From: Flavobacteriales bacterium
GTDB taxonomy: Bacteria > Bacteroidota > Bacteroidia > Flavobacteriales > UBA7430
Assembly (NCBI GenBank): GCA_024959975.1
Contig: JANXFM010000164.1
Span: 1-8,286, forward strand
Length of the DNA: 8,286 nt
Reading direction: 5' to 3'
A program made the position numbers and the translations under genes. Shown one piece after another: positions 1 through 5,894 of this stretch. Every line of letters begins with the position of its first letter. Position 1 is the stretch's first letter. The notes under the pieces are model-generated. The model was not told where the DNA came from. It ran no database searches and saw only the letters and a program-made list of their open reading frames with translations.

Positions 1-1
1 T

Positions 2-214
2 AGTACGCATTTCACAAATAATATTTACAACGAAGAACCGGAATTCATTCAAACCATGGATGCCTACGAATACAATTATGAATTAGACACGCTCTCGCCT
101 GCTCAAAATTCTGCTGCAGTAAACATTGCGCTTCAGTTCCCTTATGACCTCCTTGGAAACTCCAGACTCAGTGACAACAGCCCGGACATCGGTGCTTACG
201 AGAGGATTGAGTAG
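2..214 (+). CDS. C-terminal end of a beta-helix-type surface protein (choice-of-anchor Q-like), partial
   Basis: Seventy codons are open from the window edge to a TAG at 212-214 (a second TAG follows directly). The residues include AQNSAAVNIAL, then LGNSRLSDNSPDIGAYERIE at the very C-terminus. The pattern of a short 'R...D..PDIGAYE' ending is the hallmark of many secreted or surface proteins with right-handed parallel beta-helix repeats, annotated in databases as choice-of-anchor Q domain proteins; this is family knowledge recalled, not searched. Only the end is present, so the repeat region, signal peptide and function cannot be seen. No type IX secretion sorting domain follows the PDIGAYE motif. 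It converges on the ZIP transporter gene with 64 bp between the stops. The frame is clear, the family call is good, the function is unknown. Confidence 0.72.
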   Translation, partial: STHFTNNIYNEEPEFIQTMDAYEYNYELDTLSPAQNSAAVNIALQFPYDLLGNSRLSDNSPDIGAYERIE

Positions 215-217
215 TAG

Positions 218-253
218 GTATTAGGTACAAAGTATTAAGTACAAAGTATTAGG
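218..253. repeat. Short tandem repeat, 14-bp unit, about 2.6 copies
   Basis: The unit is GTATTAGGTACAAA at 218-231, GTATTAAGTACAAA at 232-245 (one substitution), and a partial copy GTATTAGG at 246-253. It fills most of the 64-bp gap between two convergent genes. I find no convincing hairpin with a T-tract in this gap, so it holds no evident terminator for either gene. Similar AT-rich GTATTAAGTA-type intergenic repeats are common in Flavobacteriia in my recollection; no function is known. Confidence 0.8.
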
Positions 254-278
254 AATGGAGAACTACCAACTTTAAACG

Positions 279-1109
279 CTACCCAAGCGCTACATCTAAA
301 ACCATCATCACTACAAATCCTAAGATGAAACCTATGGTAGATGTATCTGTGTATTTGTCCTGCTGCGTTTCGGGGACAACCTCTTCAATAACCACATAAA
401 TCATAGCCCCTGCCGCGAATGCCAAAGCATAAGGTAAAATAGGAAGTGCATAGATCACCATAACCGCACCGAAAACAGCAGCAATAGGCTCAACGACTGC
501 AGAGAGTTGTCCGAACCAGAAACTACGCAACCTACTTACCCCCTGACGACGTAAGGGCATAGCCACCGCAATCCCTTCCGGGAAATTCTGCAAACCAATA
601 CCAATTGCCAATACTACCGCACCTCCGATATCTGCACCGGGCATACCGTGAGCAACAGCTCCAAACAAAACCCCAACCGCTAAACCTTCAGGAATATTAT
701 GTAGTGTAATCGCCAAAACCAATAAAGTAGTTCTTTGCCAATCGGTCTTTACCCCTTCAGCACGCGAACGATCAAAATTAATGTGTAGGTGAGGCATAAA
801 CTTATCCAGACCATAAAGGAAAAATGCACCCATCAAAAATCCTACAGCAGCAGGAAGCCACACCGGTAAATCCGGAGCTACATCCGGAGTCATTTCTATG
901 GCTGGTGCAAGTAGCGACCAATACGAAGCTGCGATCATTACCCCACCGGTAAACCCTAACAAACCATCCAGCAACTGCCTTCTAAGCGTCTTTACAAAAA
1001 AGACCAGAGAAGCTCCTAAAGCTGTTAAAAACCAGGTAAACAACGTTGCCAATAAAGCTCCTAAAACCGGATCGATCCCTTTAAAAAAGGAAATAATACT
1101 TTCCATCAT
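279..1109 (-). CDS. ZIP-family divalent metal transporter (GufA/ZIP11-like)
   Basis: This 276-residue inner-membrane protein should move divalent metal ions (Zn, Mn or Fe) into the cytoplasm. It has about eight hydrophobic segments, with the first around residues 17-39. The two ZIP signature helices are plain: HNIPEG at 137-142 and QNFPEG at 174-179, which form the binuclear metal site in ZIP proteins. VEP at 206-208 and the IEEVVPE stretch around 241-247 fit the later ligand-bearing helices. A His-containing loop (PHLH, 106-109) precedes a cytoplasmic-type loop. The Q in the second motif fits the GufA/ZIP11 branch better than ZupT. Its start overlaps the stop of the upstream DtxR-type regulator in an ATGA (1106-1109), so the pair is co-transcribed and probably translationally coupled. 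A second ATG lies directly after the first, so the start could be one codon later. Length is normal. The metal cannot be told from sequence; the MntR-like partner favours Mn or Fe. Confidence 0.93.
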   Translation of the reverse strand: MMESIISFFKGIDPVLGALLATLFTWFLTALGASLVFFVKTLRRQLLDGLLGFTGGVMIAASYWSLLAPAIEMTPDVAPDLPVWLPAAVGFLMGAFFLYGLDKFMPHLHINFDRSRAEGVKTDWQRTTLLVLAITLHNIPEGLAVGVLFGAVAHGMPGADIGGAVVLAIGIGLQNFPEGIAVAMPLRRQGVSRLRSFWFGQLSAVVEPIAAVFGAVMVIYALPILPYALAFAAGAMIYVVIEEVVPETQQDKYTDTSTIGFILGFVVMMVLDVALG

Positions 1110-1762
1110 AACACACTAATTAATATGTTTTCAGCTACTTCAACACTAATATGTCTTTGCACATCGTCAATTTTGATATCAATAGAATCATCGAAATCAT
1201 TGACTTCCAAAATTTCAACTTGTGTTCCTATGGAAATATTAAGCTTATCTAAATAGTTCAAAAAACCGGGCTCATCCAGCTCTACAGCAACTACCTTAAC
1301 CTTTGATTTCGATTGTACCTCACTTAAAGGAATCGCAGTTGTTTTCGGAAACTCACCTTTGGCATTTGGTATCGGATCGCCATGTGGATCATAATTCGGA
1401 TAACATAAAAACGCATCCAGTTTATTTACCAGCTCTGAAGACCGAATATGCTCCAACTGCTCGGCAATATCATGTACTTCATCCCATTTAAAATTGAGAC
1501 GATTCACTAAAAACACTTCCCAAAGTCGATGCTTACGAATAATATGAACCGCCAGATCACGCCCTTCATTCGTTAAAGAGACTCCCTGATACTTTACATA
1601 GTTTATCAGATTCTTCTCCGAAAGCTTTTTCACCATATCAGAAACTGAAGAGGCCTTCGTTTCCAACTCCTCTGCAATGGCATTGGTAGAAACCAGCTCC
1701 TTCTCATTTCCCGACAACTTAAATATTGCCTTTAGATAATTTTCTTCGGTTTGCGTAGGCAT
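1106..1762 (-). CDS. DtxR/MntR-family metal-dependent transcriptional repressor
   Basis: The 218-residue protein has the full three-domain architecture: N-terminal winged helix DNA-binding domain (about 1-70, starting with the typical TEENYLKAIFKL), dimerization and metal-binding domain (about 71-135, with KHRLWEVFL and EQLEH), and a C-terminal FeoA/SH3-like domain (about 150-218). By mental alignment to DtxR, ancillary-site ligands are conserved as H78, E82 and H97. Primary-site ligands appear as E101, E104 and H105; DtxR has Cys at the first of these and Bacillus MntR has Glu, so the site looks MntR-like. The usual N-terminal Met/Asp ligand position is N8. It is the first gene of a two-gene operon with the ZIP transporter and is divergent from a TonB receptor. 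A perfect palindrome lies 54-69 bp upstream of its start and is the likely operator, implying autoregulation and control of the receptor. Start chosen because family members begin just before this N-terminal motif. Metal specificity is inferred. Confidence 0.93.
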   Translation of the reverse strand: MPTQTEENYLKAIFKLSGNEKELVSTNAIAEELETKASSVSDMVKKLSEKNLINYVKYQGVSLTNEGRDLAVHIIRKHRLWEVFLVNRLNFKWDEVHDIAEQLEHIRSSELVNKLDAFLCYPNYDPHGDPIPNAKGEFPKTTAIPLSEVQSKSKVKVVAVELDEPGFLNYLDKLNISIGTQVEILEVNDFDDSIDIKIDDVQRHISVEVAENILISVL

Positions 1763-1781
1763 GACAAATTATTTACACAAG

Positions 1782-1789
1782 CAAAAATA
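1782..1789 (-). promoter_or_regulatory. Putative -7 box of the regulator/ZIP operon
   Basis: Read on the minus strand this is TATTTTTG, an exact match to the Bacteroidota -7 consensus TAnnTTTG. It ends 19 bases before the regulator ATG, giving an expected leader of roughly 15 nt. No clear TTG -33 element is seen at 17-23 bases further upstream, which is AT-only sequence; this part of the promoter is weak or relies on activation or the AT-tract. Confidence 0.55.
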
Positions 1790-1815
1790 GTATTTTAAAT
1801 TTAATTAATATAATT

Positions 1816-1831
1816 TTTAGACATGTCTAAA
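1816..1831. promoter_or_regulatory. Perfect 16-bp palindrome, probable DtxR/MntR-type operator
   Basis: TTTAGACATGTCTAAA is its own reverse complement with no spacer, centred between 1823 and 1824; symmetry stops exactly at its ends. Size and TTTAG...CTAAA ends resemble known DtxR/MntR/IdeR operators (such as boxes of TTAGG...CCTAA type), though the core differs. It sits between the divergent regulator and TonB-receptor genes. Relative to the receptor -7 box it covers the -33 position; relative to the regulator promoter it lies around -40 to -55. This placement suits metal-dependent repression of the receptor and autoregulation. The palindrome is seen directly; the bound protein is inferred. 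Confidence 0.75.
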
Positions 1832-1839
1832 TTAATATT

Positions 1840-1847
1840 TACATTTG
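1840..1847 (+). promoter_or_regulatory. Putative -7 box of the TonB-receptor gene
   Basis: TACATTTG matches TAnnTTTG exactly and ends 19 bases before the receptor ATG at 1867, giving an expected leader of about 15 nt. A TTG -33 element is not evident; its expected place is occupied by the 16-bp palindrome. No Shine-Dalgarno sequence is visible before the ATG, as is usual in this phylum. Confidence 0.6.
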
Positions 1848-1866
1848 CAAAAATCATCCAAGAATC

Positions 1867-4083
1867 ATGCTGAAAAAAATCGCACTACTTCTATTCGTAA
1901 CCGCAACCCAACTTGCTTACGCACAAATCTTTATCGAAGGAATTGTTCGAGACCATACAGACGTCATACCCTTTGCTAATATTAAGCTGAAAAACACAAG
2001 TATTGGAACATCTTCTAATGCTGAAGGGTATTTCAAATTACCAGTTTCTTCAAAAGGAAAGTATACTGTAGAAGTAACTGCCATGGGGTATCACAAATTC
2101 AAAAAAAATATTAGCCTTGGCAAAGGAGAGCAATTAAAGCTACACCCGGTACTGACAGAAACAAGCTATGCCATAGATCAAGTCGTTGTAACAGGAACAC
2201 TAAAAGAATCCTTTGTAAAAGTCTCGCCGGTAAAGGTTGAAGTCATCACCTCAGCTTTCTTAAGAAAAACACCCACGAACAACATCATGGAAATTATTGA
2301 ATCCGTAAATGGAGTTCAAAAACAAATTAATTGTGGTGTTTGTGGTACCTCAGACATACATATCAACGGAATGGAGGGGCCATACTCTTTAATTTTAATT
2401 GATGGAATGCCCATTATGAGTTCCCTATCTACCGTGTATGGCTTAAATGGCATCCCTACTTCACTCATAAAACAAATAGAGATCATAAAAGGCCCCAGCT
2501 CCACGCTTTATGGCACGGAAGCAGTTGCCGGAGTCATCAACATCATCACCAACAAACCGGCAGATATTTCAAAACTTGAAATAGAAAGCTATTTAAGTTC
2601 TCATCAGGAAAAAAACATCGATATTTCATGGGCTCCGAAATGGAAAAAAGCCGACATGTTATTTAGTGCAAACTTATTCCATATGGATCATTTTATGGAT
2701 GAAAATGGAGATGATTTTGCAGATGAAGTGCTAAGCAAACGTGCTTCATTATTTAACAAATGGAGTTTTAAAAGAAAAAGCAATAAAGCATTTAACCTAA
2801 CCGGTAAATATTATCTGGAAGACCGTTTTGGAGGACTCGAAAATTGGACGAAAGAGCACAGAGGTTCTGACTCGATCTATGGTGAGTCTATCTACACAGA
2901 CAGATGGGAGTTGAGCTCTCACTACGAACTAAACTGTAAAGAAAACATTGTAGTACAATCCTCTTTTAACTACCACCATCAAGATAGTTATTACGGAGAT
3001 TCAAATTATGAAGCCGTACAAAACACTTTTTTCAATCAAATATTATGGTACAAAAACATCGGCTTACGTCATCAATTAACATCGGGCTTAGCCTACAAAT
3101 ACGATAGTTACGATGATAACACTCCTGCTACAGAAATGATTGAACAAACACACACCCCGGGAGTTTTTGTTCAGGATGAAATGGATGTTTCTGACCAATG
3201 GAAAATTTTAGCAGGTTTACGATGGGATCAACACCAGGAACACGGAGCTATTTTCGCACCACGCCTTAACCTTAAATGGGCACCAACAGAACGTACTTCT
3301 CTGCGATGGAATGCCGGAACCGGTTTTAGAGTAGTACACTTATTTACCGAAGATCACGCAGCACTTACGGGTGCACGAGATGTGGTTGTTGCTGAAACAC
3401 TAGAACCTGAAGAATCGATGAACATTAACTTTAATTTTCATCATTGGTTTGAGAAAAATGGTCATAATACAAGTTTAGATTTTGATTTATTCTTTACGCA
3501 TTTTAGCAATAAAATTGTACCGGATTACGATACAGACCCAAGCAAAATTTTCTACGGCAACTTAGAAGGTTACTCAATTTCCAGAGGAGCTTCTTTCCAA
3601 ATAGATCATAGCTTTAGCATCCCTCTAAATATTTCTTTTGGAGGAACCTTTCTTGATGTTTACTCTGTAAATGGAACTGAAACAGAAAACGAATTGTTTG
3701 CCCCAAAATTTTCAGGCGTATTCTCCGTAGGTTACGAATGGCCAATGCAAAGGATAAAATTAGATTACACCGGGCGTTTAACAGGACCGATGTACTTACC
3801 TACCTATGCAGAAGAATTTTCGAAAGCCGAAATTTCTCCCTGGTACACGGTACAGCATGTAAAAGTTGAAAAAACATTCAACAACAAAATGAGTGCGTAT
3901 GTGGGAGTTAGAAACTTATTTGACTACACACAAGGTAGTCCTCTGATTGATCCGGGGGCAGGTGAAAACACTGAAACAGGTGAAACCTGGAAAGCCGGAT
4001 TTAGTCCGAATTTTGATACAACCTACGTTTACGGCCCTACACGAGGCAGGAGGTTTATCCTGGGAATCAGGTGGAAATTGTAA
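1867..4083 (+). CDS. TonB-dependent outer-membrane receptor, probable metal importer
   Basis: The 738-residue protein should be a gated 22-strand barrel that imports a ligand with energy from TonB. Visible parts are a signal peptide (1-19 or so, KKIALLLFVTATQLAYAQ), a carboxypeptidase-regulatory-like domain (about 21-97, EGIVRDHTDVIPFANIKLKN), a TonB-box-like DQVVVTGT at 104-111, a plug domain (about 115-232, with LIDGMPI, IEIIKGPSSTLYGTEAVAGVINI), then the barrel ending in RRFILGIRWKL with aromatic-rich strand character. The plug carries NCGVCGTSDIHINGMEGPYS at 155-174, with C156 and C159 as a CxxC pair; this belongs to a Bacteroidota receptor group I recognise from memory, but whose substrate I cannot name. 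D278-E287 (DENGDDFADE) resembles a calcium-binding loop. It is divergent from a metal-sensing repressor and ZIP transporter across a shared palindrome, so a metal ion or small metal chelate is the likely cargo. No SusD-like partner is present, which argues against glycan uptake. A terminator follows. Confidence 0.93.
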   Translation: MLKKIALLLFVTATQLAYAQIFIEGIVRDHTDVIPFANIKLKNTSIGTSSNAEGYFKLPVSSKGKYTVEVTAMGYHKFKKNISLGKGEQLKLHPVLTETSYAIDQVVVTGTLKESFVKVSPVKVEVITSAFLRKTPTNNIMEIIESVNGVQKQINCGVCGTSDIHINGMEGPYSLILIDGMPIMSSLSTVYGLNGIPTSLIKQIEIIKGPSSTLYGTEAVAGVINIITNKPADISKLEIESYLSSHQEKNIDISWAPKWKKADMLFSANLFHMDHFMDENGDDFADEVLSKRASLFNKWSFKRKSNKAFNLTGKYYLEDRFGGLENWTKEHRGSDSIYGESIYTDRWELSSHYELNCKENIVVQSSFNYHHQDSYYGDSNYEAVQNTFFNQILWYKNIGLRHQLTSGLAYKYDSYDDNTPATEMIEQTHTPGVFVQDEMDVSDQWKILAGLRWDQHQEHGAIFAPRLNLKWAPTERTSLRWNAGTGFRVVHLFTEDHAALTGARDVVVAETLEPEESMNINFNFHHWFEKNGHNTSLDFDLFFTHFSNKIVPDYDTDPSKIFYGNLEGYSISRGASFQIDHSFSIPLNISFGGTFLDVYSVNGTETENELFAPKFSGVFSVGYEWPMQRIKLDYTGRLTGPMYLPTYAEEFSKAEISPWYTVQHVKVEKTFNNKMSAYVGVRNLFDYTQGSPLIDPGAGENTETGETWKAGFSPNFDTTYVYGPTRGRRFILGIRWKL

Positions 4084-4097
4084 CATTCTTTCTTCAG

Positions 4098-4127
4098 AGC
4101 CTCCCGTAGAAATGCAGGAGGCTTTTT
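4098..4127 (+). terminator. Rho-independent terminator of the TonB-receptor gene
   Basis: A 7-bp perfect stem, AGCCTCC at 4098-4104 with GGAGGCT at 4117-4123, encloses a 12-nt loop and is followed by a T-run (4123-4127). It lies 14 bases after the receptor stop codon and upstream of the next gene's promoter. The minus strand lacks a matching T-run, so it acts on plus-strand transcripts only. Confidence 0.85.
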
Positions 4128-4142
4128 ATTTCCTGAAATCAG

Positions 4143-4150
4143 TATCTTTG
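4143..4150 (+). promoter_or_regulatory. Putative -7 box of the methyltransferase gene
   Basis: TATCTTTG matches TAnnTTTG exactly and ends only 4 bases before the ATG at 4155. If the start point lies the usual few bases downstream, the transcript would begin at or next to the start codon. The expected -33 position falls in the T-run of the preceding terminator and shows no TTG. Confidence 0.5.
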
Positions 4151-4154
4151 ATGC

Positions 4155-5327
4155 ATGCCTAAACACCCACAAATCCAGGAATTTTTAAATCTATTAAAGG
4201 ATCTTTTCCAAAAAGAAAACTTTACCAAACTAAGCCTGAGTAAAGTCTTTAAAGCGAAAAACGATCTAAATAATATTTTCATCGTTCCCGTAAAATTAAG
4301 ATCTGAACAAAAATTATCCTTTACCTATCGATACAAAACGAAAGATCAGGTAAAAAATTATTCCATTGATGAGGCTCTTGAAATCCTGAAAGAATTGTTG
4401 GGAGAATCTTTCTTACAGGCACTTTTAATCAGTACCGATACCGAATATCAATTATTGGTAAATAAAAAGGGGAAAGCTAAACTTATCACAAATAAAACTC
4501 AAACTCATCAAAAATCTTTAAGTCATAACAAAGAGAAGAACTACCTGATAAAAAGTGAAAACAATATTTACCTTCAAAAACTAGGGATCTGTGATGCTAG
4601 TGGAAGAGTAAAAGACAAACAACAAGATAAATACAGGCAGATCAATCGTTATGTAGAATTGATGAGTCATTGGTTTGAAAAAATTGACCGCTCCAAAAAA
4701 CTACAAATTGTAGATATGGGCTCAGGAAAAGGTTATCTTACTTTTGCTCTTTATGACTACCTTCACAATCAACTGAATCTTGATGTTTCTGTTACCGGAG
4801 TTGAACTGCGAGAAAATTTAGTGACTTTATGCAATGATATCGGTAAGGAATGTGGGTTTAAAGATCTTCAATTCATTACGAAAGACATCAACGATTTTAC
4901 TTCTGAGGAAATAGATATCATTATTGCCCTTCATGCATGCGATACGGCTACAGACCTAGCCATTTACAAGGGCATTAAAGCAGATGCTCAACTTATTATT
5001 TGTGCTCCCTGTTGTCATAAACAAGTTCGCAAAGACATGGGTTCTAAATCTGATTTTAGAGCCATTACAAAACATGGAATCTTTGAAGAACGTCAGGCAG
5101 AAATGCTAACCGATGCTATTCGTTCTCTATTGATGGAACGCGAAGGGTACAAAACAAAAGCTTTTGAATTCATCTCAAATGAACATACCCGTAAGAATGT
5201 CATGTTAGTAGGTCGAAAAACAGATGCTAACAAAAACAAAGCTGAAATAAATGGTGAGATTAAGCACCTGAAAACATCCTTTGAAATTCAAAGACAAGAA
5301 TTGGAAGATCTATTAAACCAATCTTAA
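4155..5327 (+). CDS. Class I SAM-dependent methyltransferase (PF13679-like, APCCH type)
   Basis: The 390-residue protein is predicted to be a cytoplasmic methyltransferase using S-adenosylmethionine. The C-terminal half is the Rossmann catalytic domain: motif I VDMGSGKGYLTF at 186-197, acidic motif II GVELRE at 215-220 (E217), ALHACDTATD at 258-267, and APCCHKQ at 284-290. The ALHACDTATD plus APCCH combination marks the Methyltransf_32 group that includes eukaryotic METTL25 and GSTCD-like proteins; its Cys-Cys-His may bind a metal or take part in catalysis. The first 150 residues are a separate Lys-rich domain with no motif I recognise, possibly nucleic-acid binding. The substrate is unknown; an RNA or ribosomal target is only a guess. 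It has its own promoter after a terminator and ends in a 15-bp coding overlap with the convergent exonuclease gene. The ATG at 4155 is the first in frame; an out-of-frame ATG at 4151 opens only a 3-codon ORF. Confidence 0.87.
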   Translation: MPKHPQIQEFLNLLKDLFQKENFTKLSLSKVFKAKNDLNNIFIVPVKLRSEQKLSFTYRYKTKDQVKNYSIDEALEILKELLGESFLQALLISTDTEYQLLVNKKGKAKLITNKTQTHQKSLSHNKEKNYLIKSENNIYLQKLGICDASGRVKDKQQDKYRQINRYVELMSHWFEKIDRSKKLQIVDMGSGKGYLTFALYDYLHNQLNLDVSVTGVELRENLVTLCNDIGKECGFKDLQFITKDINDFTSEEIDIIIALHACDTATDLAIYKGIKADAQLIICAPCCHKQVRKDMGSKSDFRAITKHGIFEERQAEMLTDAIRSLLMEREGYKTKAFEFISNEHTRKNVMLVGRKTDANKNKAEINGEIKHLKTSFEIQRQELEDLLNQS

Positions 5328-5894
5328 ATAAATTTCTCTGCAAATCCAGGCATCGGTAGCTGCATAGGTAATTTGAGCTTTAGTTAATTCTGCCGACTCC
5401 CAATTAGACACCTGTTGTCGCTTAGAAATACGGATTCCTAAAACCAAAGCAGATAATTTCTTAGCTCCAATACTTTCAAATCCTAACTTTGGAGCCAAAA
5501 CATTTAGATCTATCACACTTTTTTCATCAAAAGCCTGAAGTTTTTTCAGATCTTTCAAGTCATCTCGAACAGCTATTCCAACTTTGATAATATCTTCATT
5601 GGAAAATATAGAAGCTAATTCCTTGCTCATGGCAACCAATTTCAAACGAATGATGTAAACCTTCTTATCGGTAGCTATCTGCAAGAGTGCGACAGAATTT
5701 ATTTGCCCCTTTCTAAAAGAAGGTTTTGTTTCTGTATCAATACCAACAATAGTACATTCAAGAATTTCTGCACAGGCTTTTGCCAAAGCATTTTCTGTCT
5801 CTACAAGCACTATTTCACCTGAATATTTATCAAGTTCAAGAGTACTGATTTCCTCTTTGGTAATAATCTTTCTATATTTTAAAGCCTTATTCAT
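5313..5894 (-). CDS. 3'-5' exonuclease, DEDDy family (RNase D/WRN-like)
   Basis: This stand-alone exonuclease domain should remove nucleotides from 3' ends of DNA or RNA by two-metal catalysis. Residues are numbered from the longest possible start (5915). Exo I is GIDTET with D60 and E62, Exo II is VGIAVRDDLKDL with D119 the likely catalytic residue by comparison with WRN, and Exo III is TYAATDAW with Y184 and D188, giving the DEDDy set. No HRDC or helicase domain is present, so it differs from full RNase D and RecQ-type WRN; small proteins like this are common in Bacteroidota. I prefer the ATG at 5892-5894 (193 residues), giving an 8-bp overlap with the upstream gene. The ATG at 5913-5915 would give 200 residues and a 29-bp overlap; an AGGAG directly abuts that ATG and is too close to serve it. 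It is the last gene of the leftward operon and overlaps the convergent methyltransferase gene. Substrate unknown. Confidence 0.9.
   Translation of the reverse strand: MNKALKYRKIITKEEISTLELDKYSGEIVLVETENALAKACAEILECTIVGIDTETKPSFRKGQINSVALLQIATDKKVYIIRLKLVAMSKELASIFSNEDIIKVGIAVRDDLKDLKKLQAFDEKSVIDLNVLAPKLGFESIGAKKLSALVLGIRISKRQQVSNWESAELTKAQITYAATDAWICREIYLRLV

Noticed and set aside
211..266. GTAGT (211-215) with ACTAC (262-266) as a possible terminator stem
   Set aside because: The stem has only 5 pairs, the loop is 46 nt, and no T-run follows, so it does not support a terminator.
898..1119. Plus-strand open frame of 73 codons opposite the ZIP gene
   Set aside because: It lies wholly on the complement of a well-supported transporter gene, has no recognisable domain and no promoter; it is a shadow frame.
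1801..1808. TTAATTAA palindrome next to the 16-bp operator as a second operator
   Set aside because: It is only A and T in an AT-only tract and shares no core with the 16-bp palindrome; chance is the better explanation.
1867..4083. TonB receptor as a SusC-type glycan importer
   Set aside because: No SusD-like lipoprotein, glycoside hydrolase or sugar sensor is adjacent, and the size (738 residues) is below the usual SusC range of about 1000.
3947..4162. Plus-strand open frame of 71 codons across the end of the TonB receptor
   Set aside because: Out of frame with the receptor, runs through its terminator, and its composition is not protein-like; only its last three codons were noted as a possible mini-ORF.
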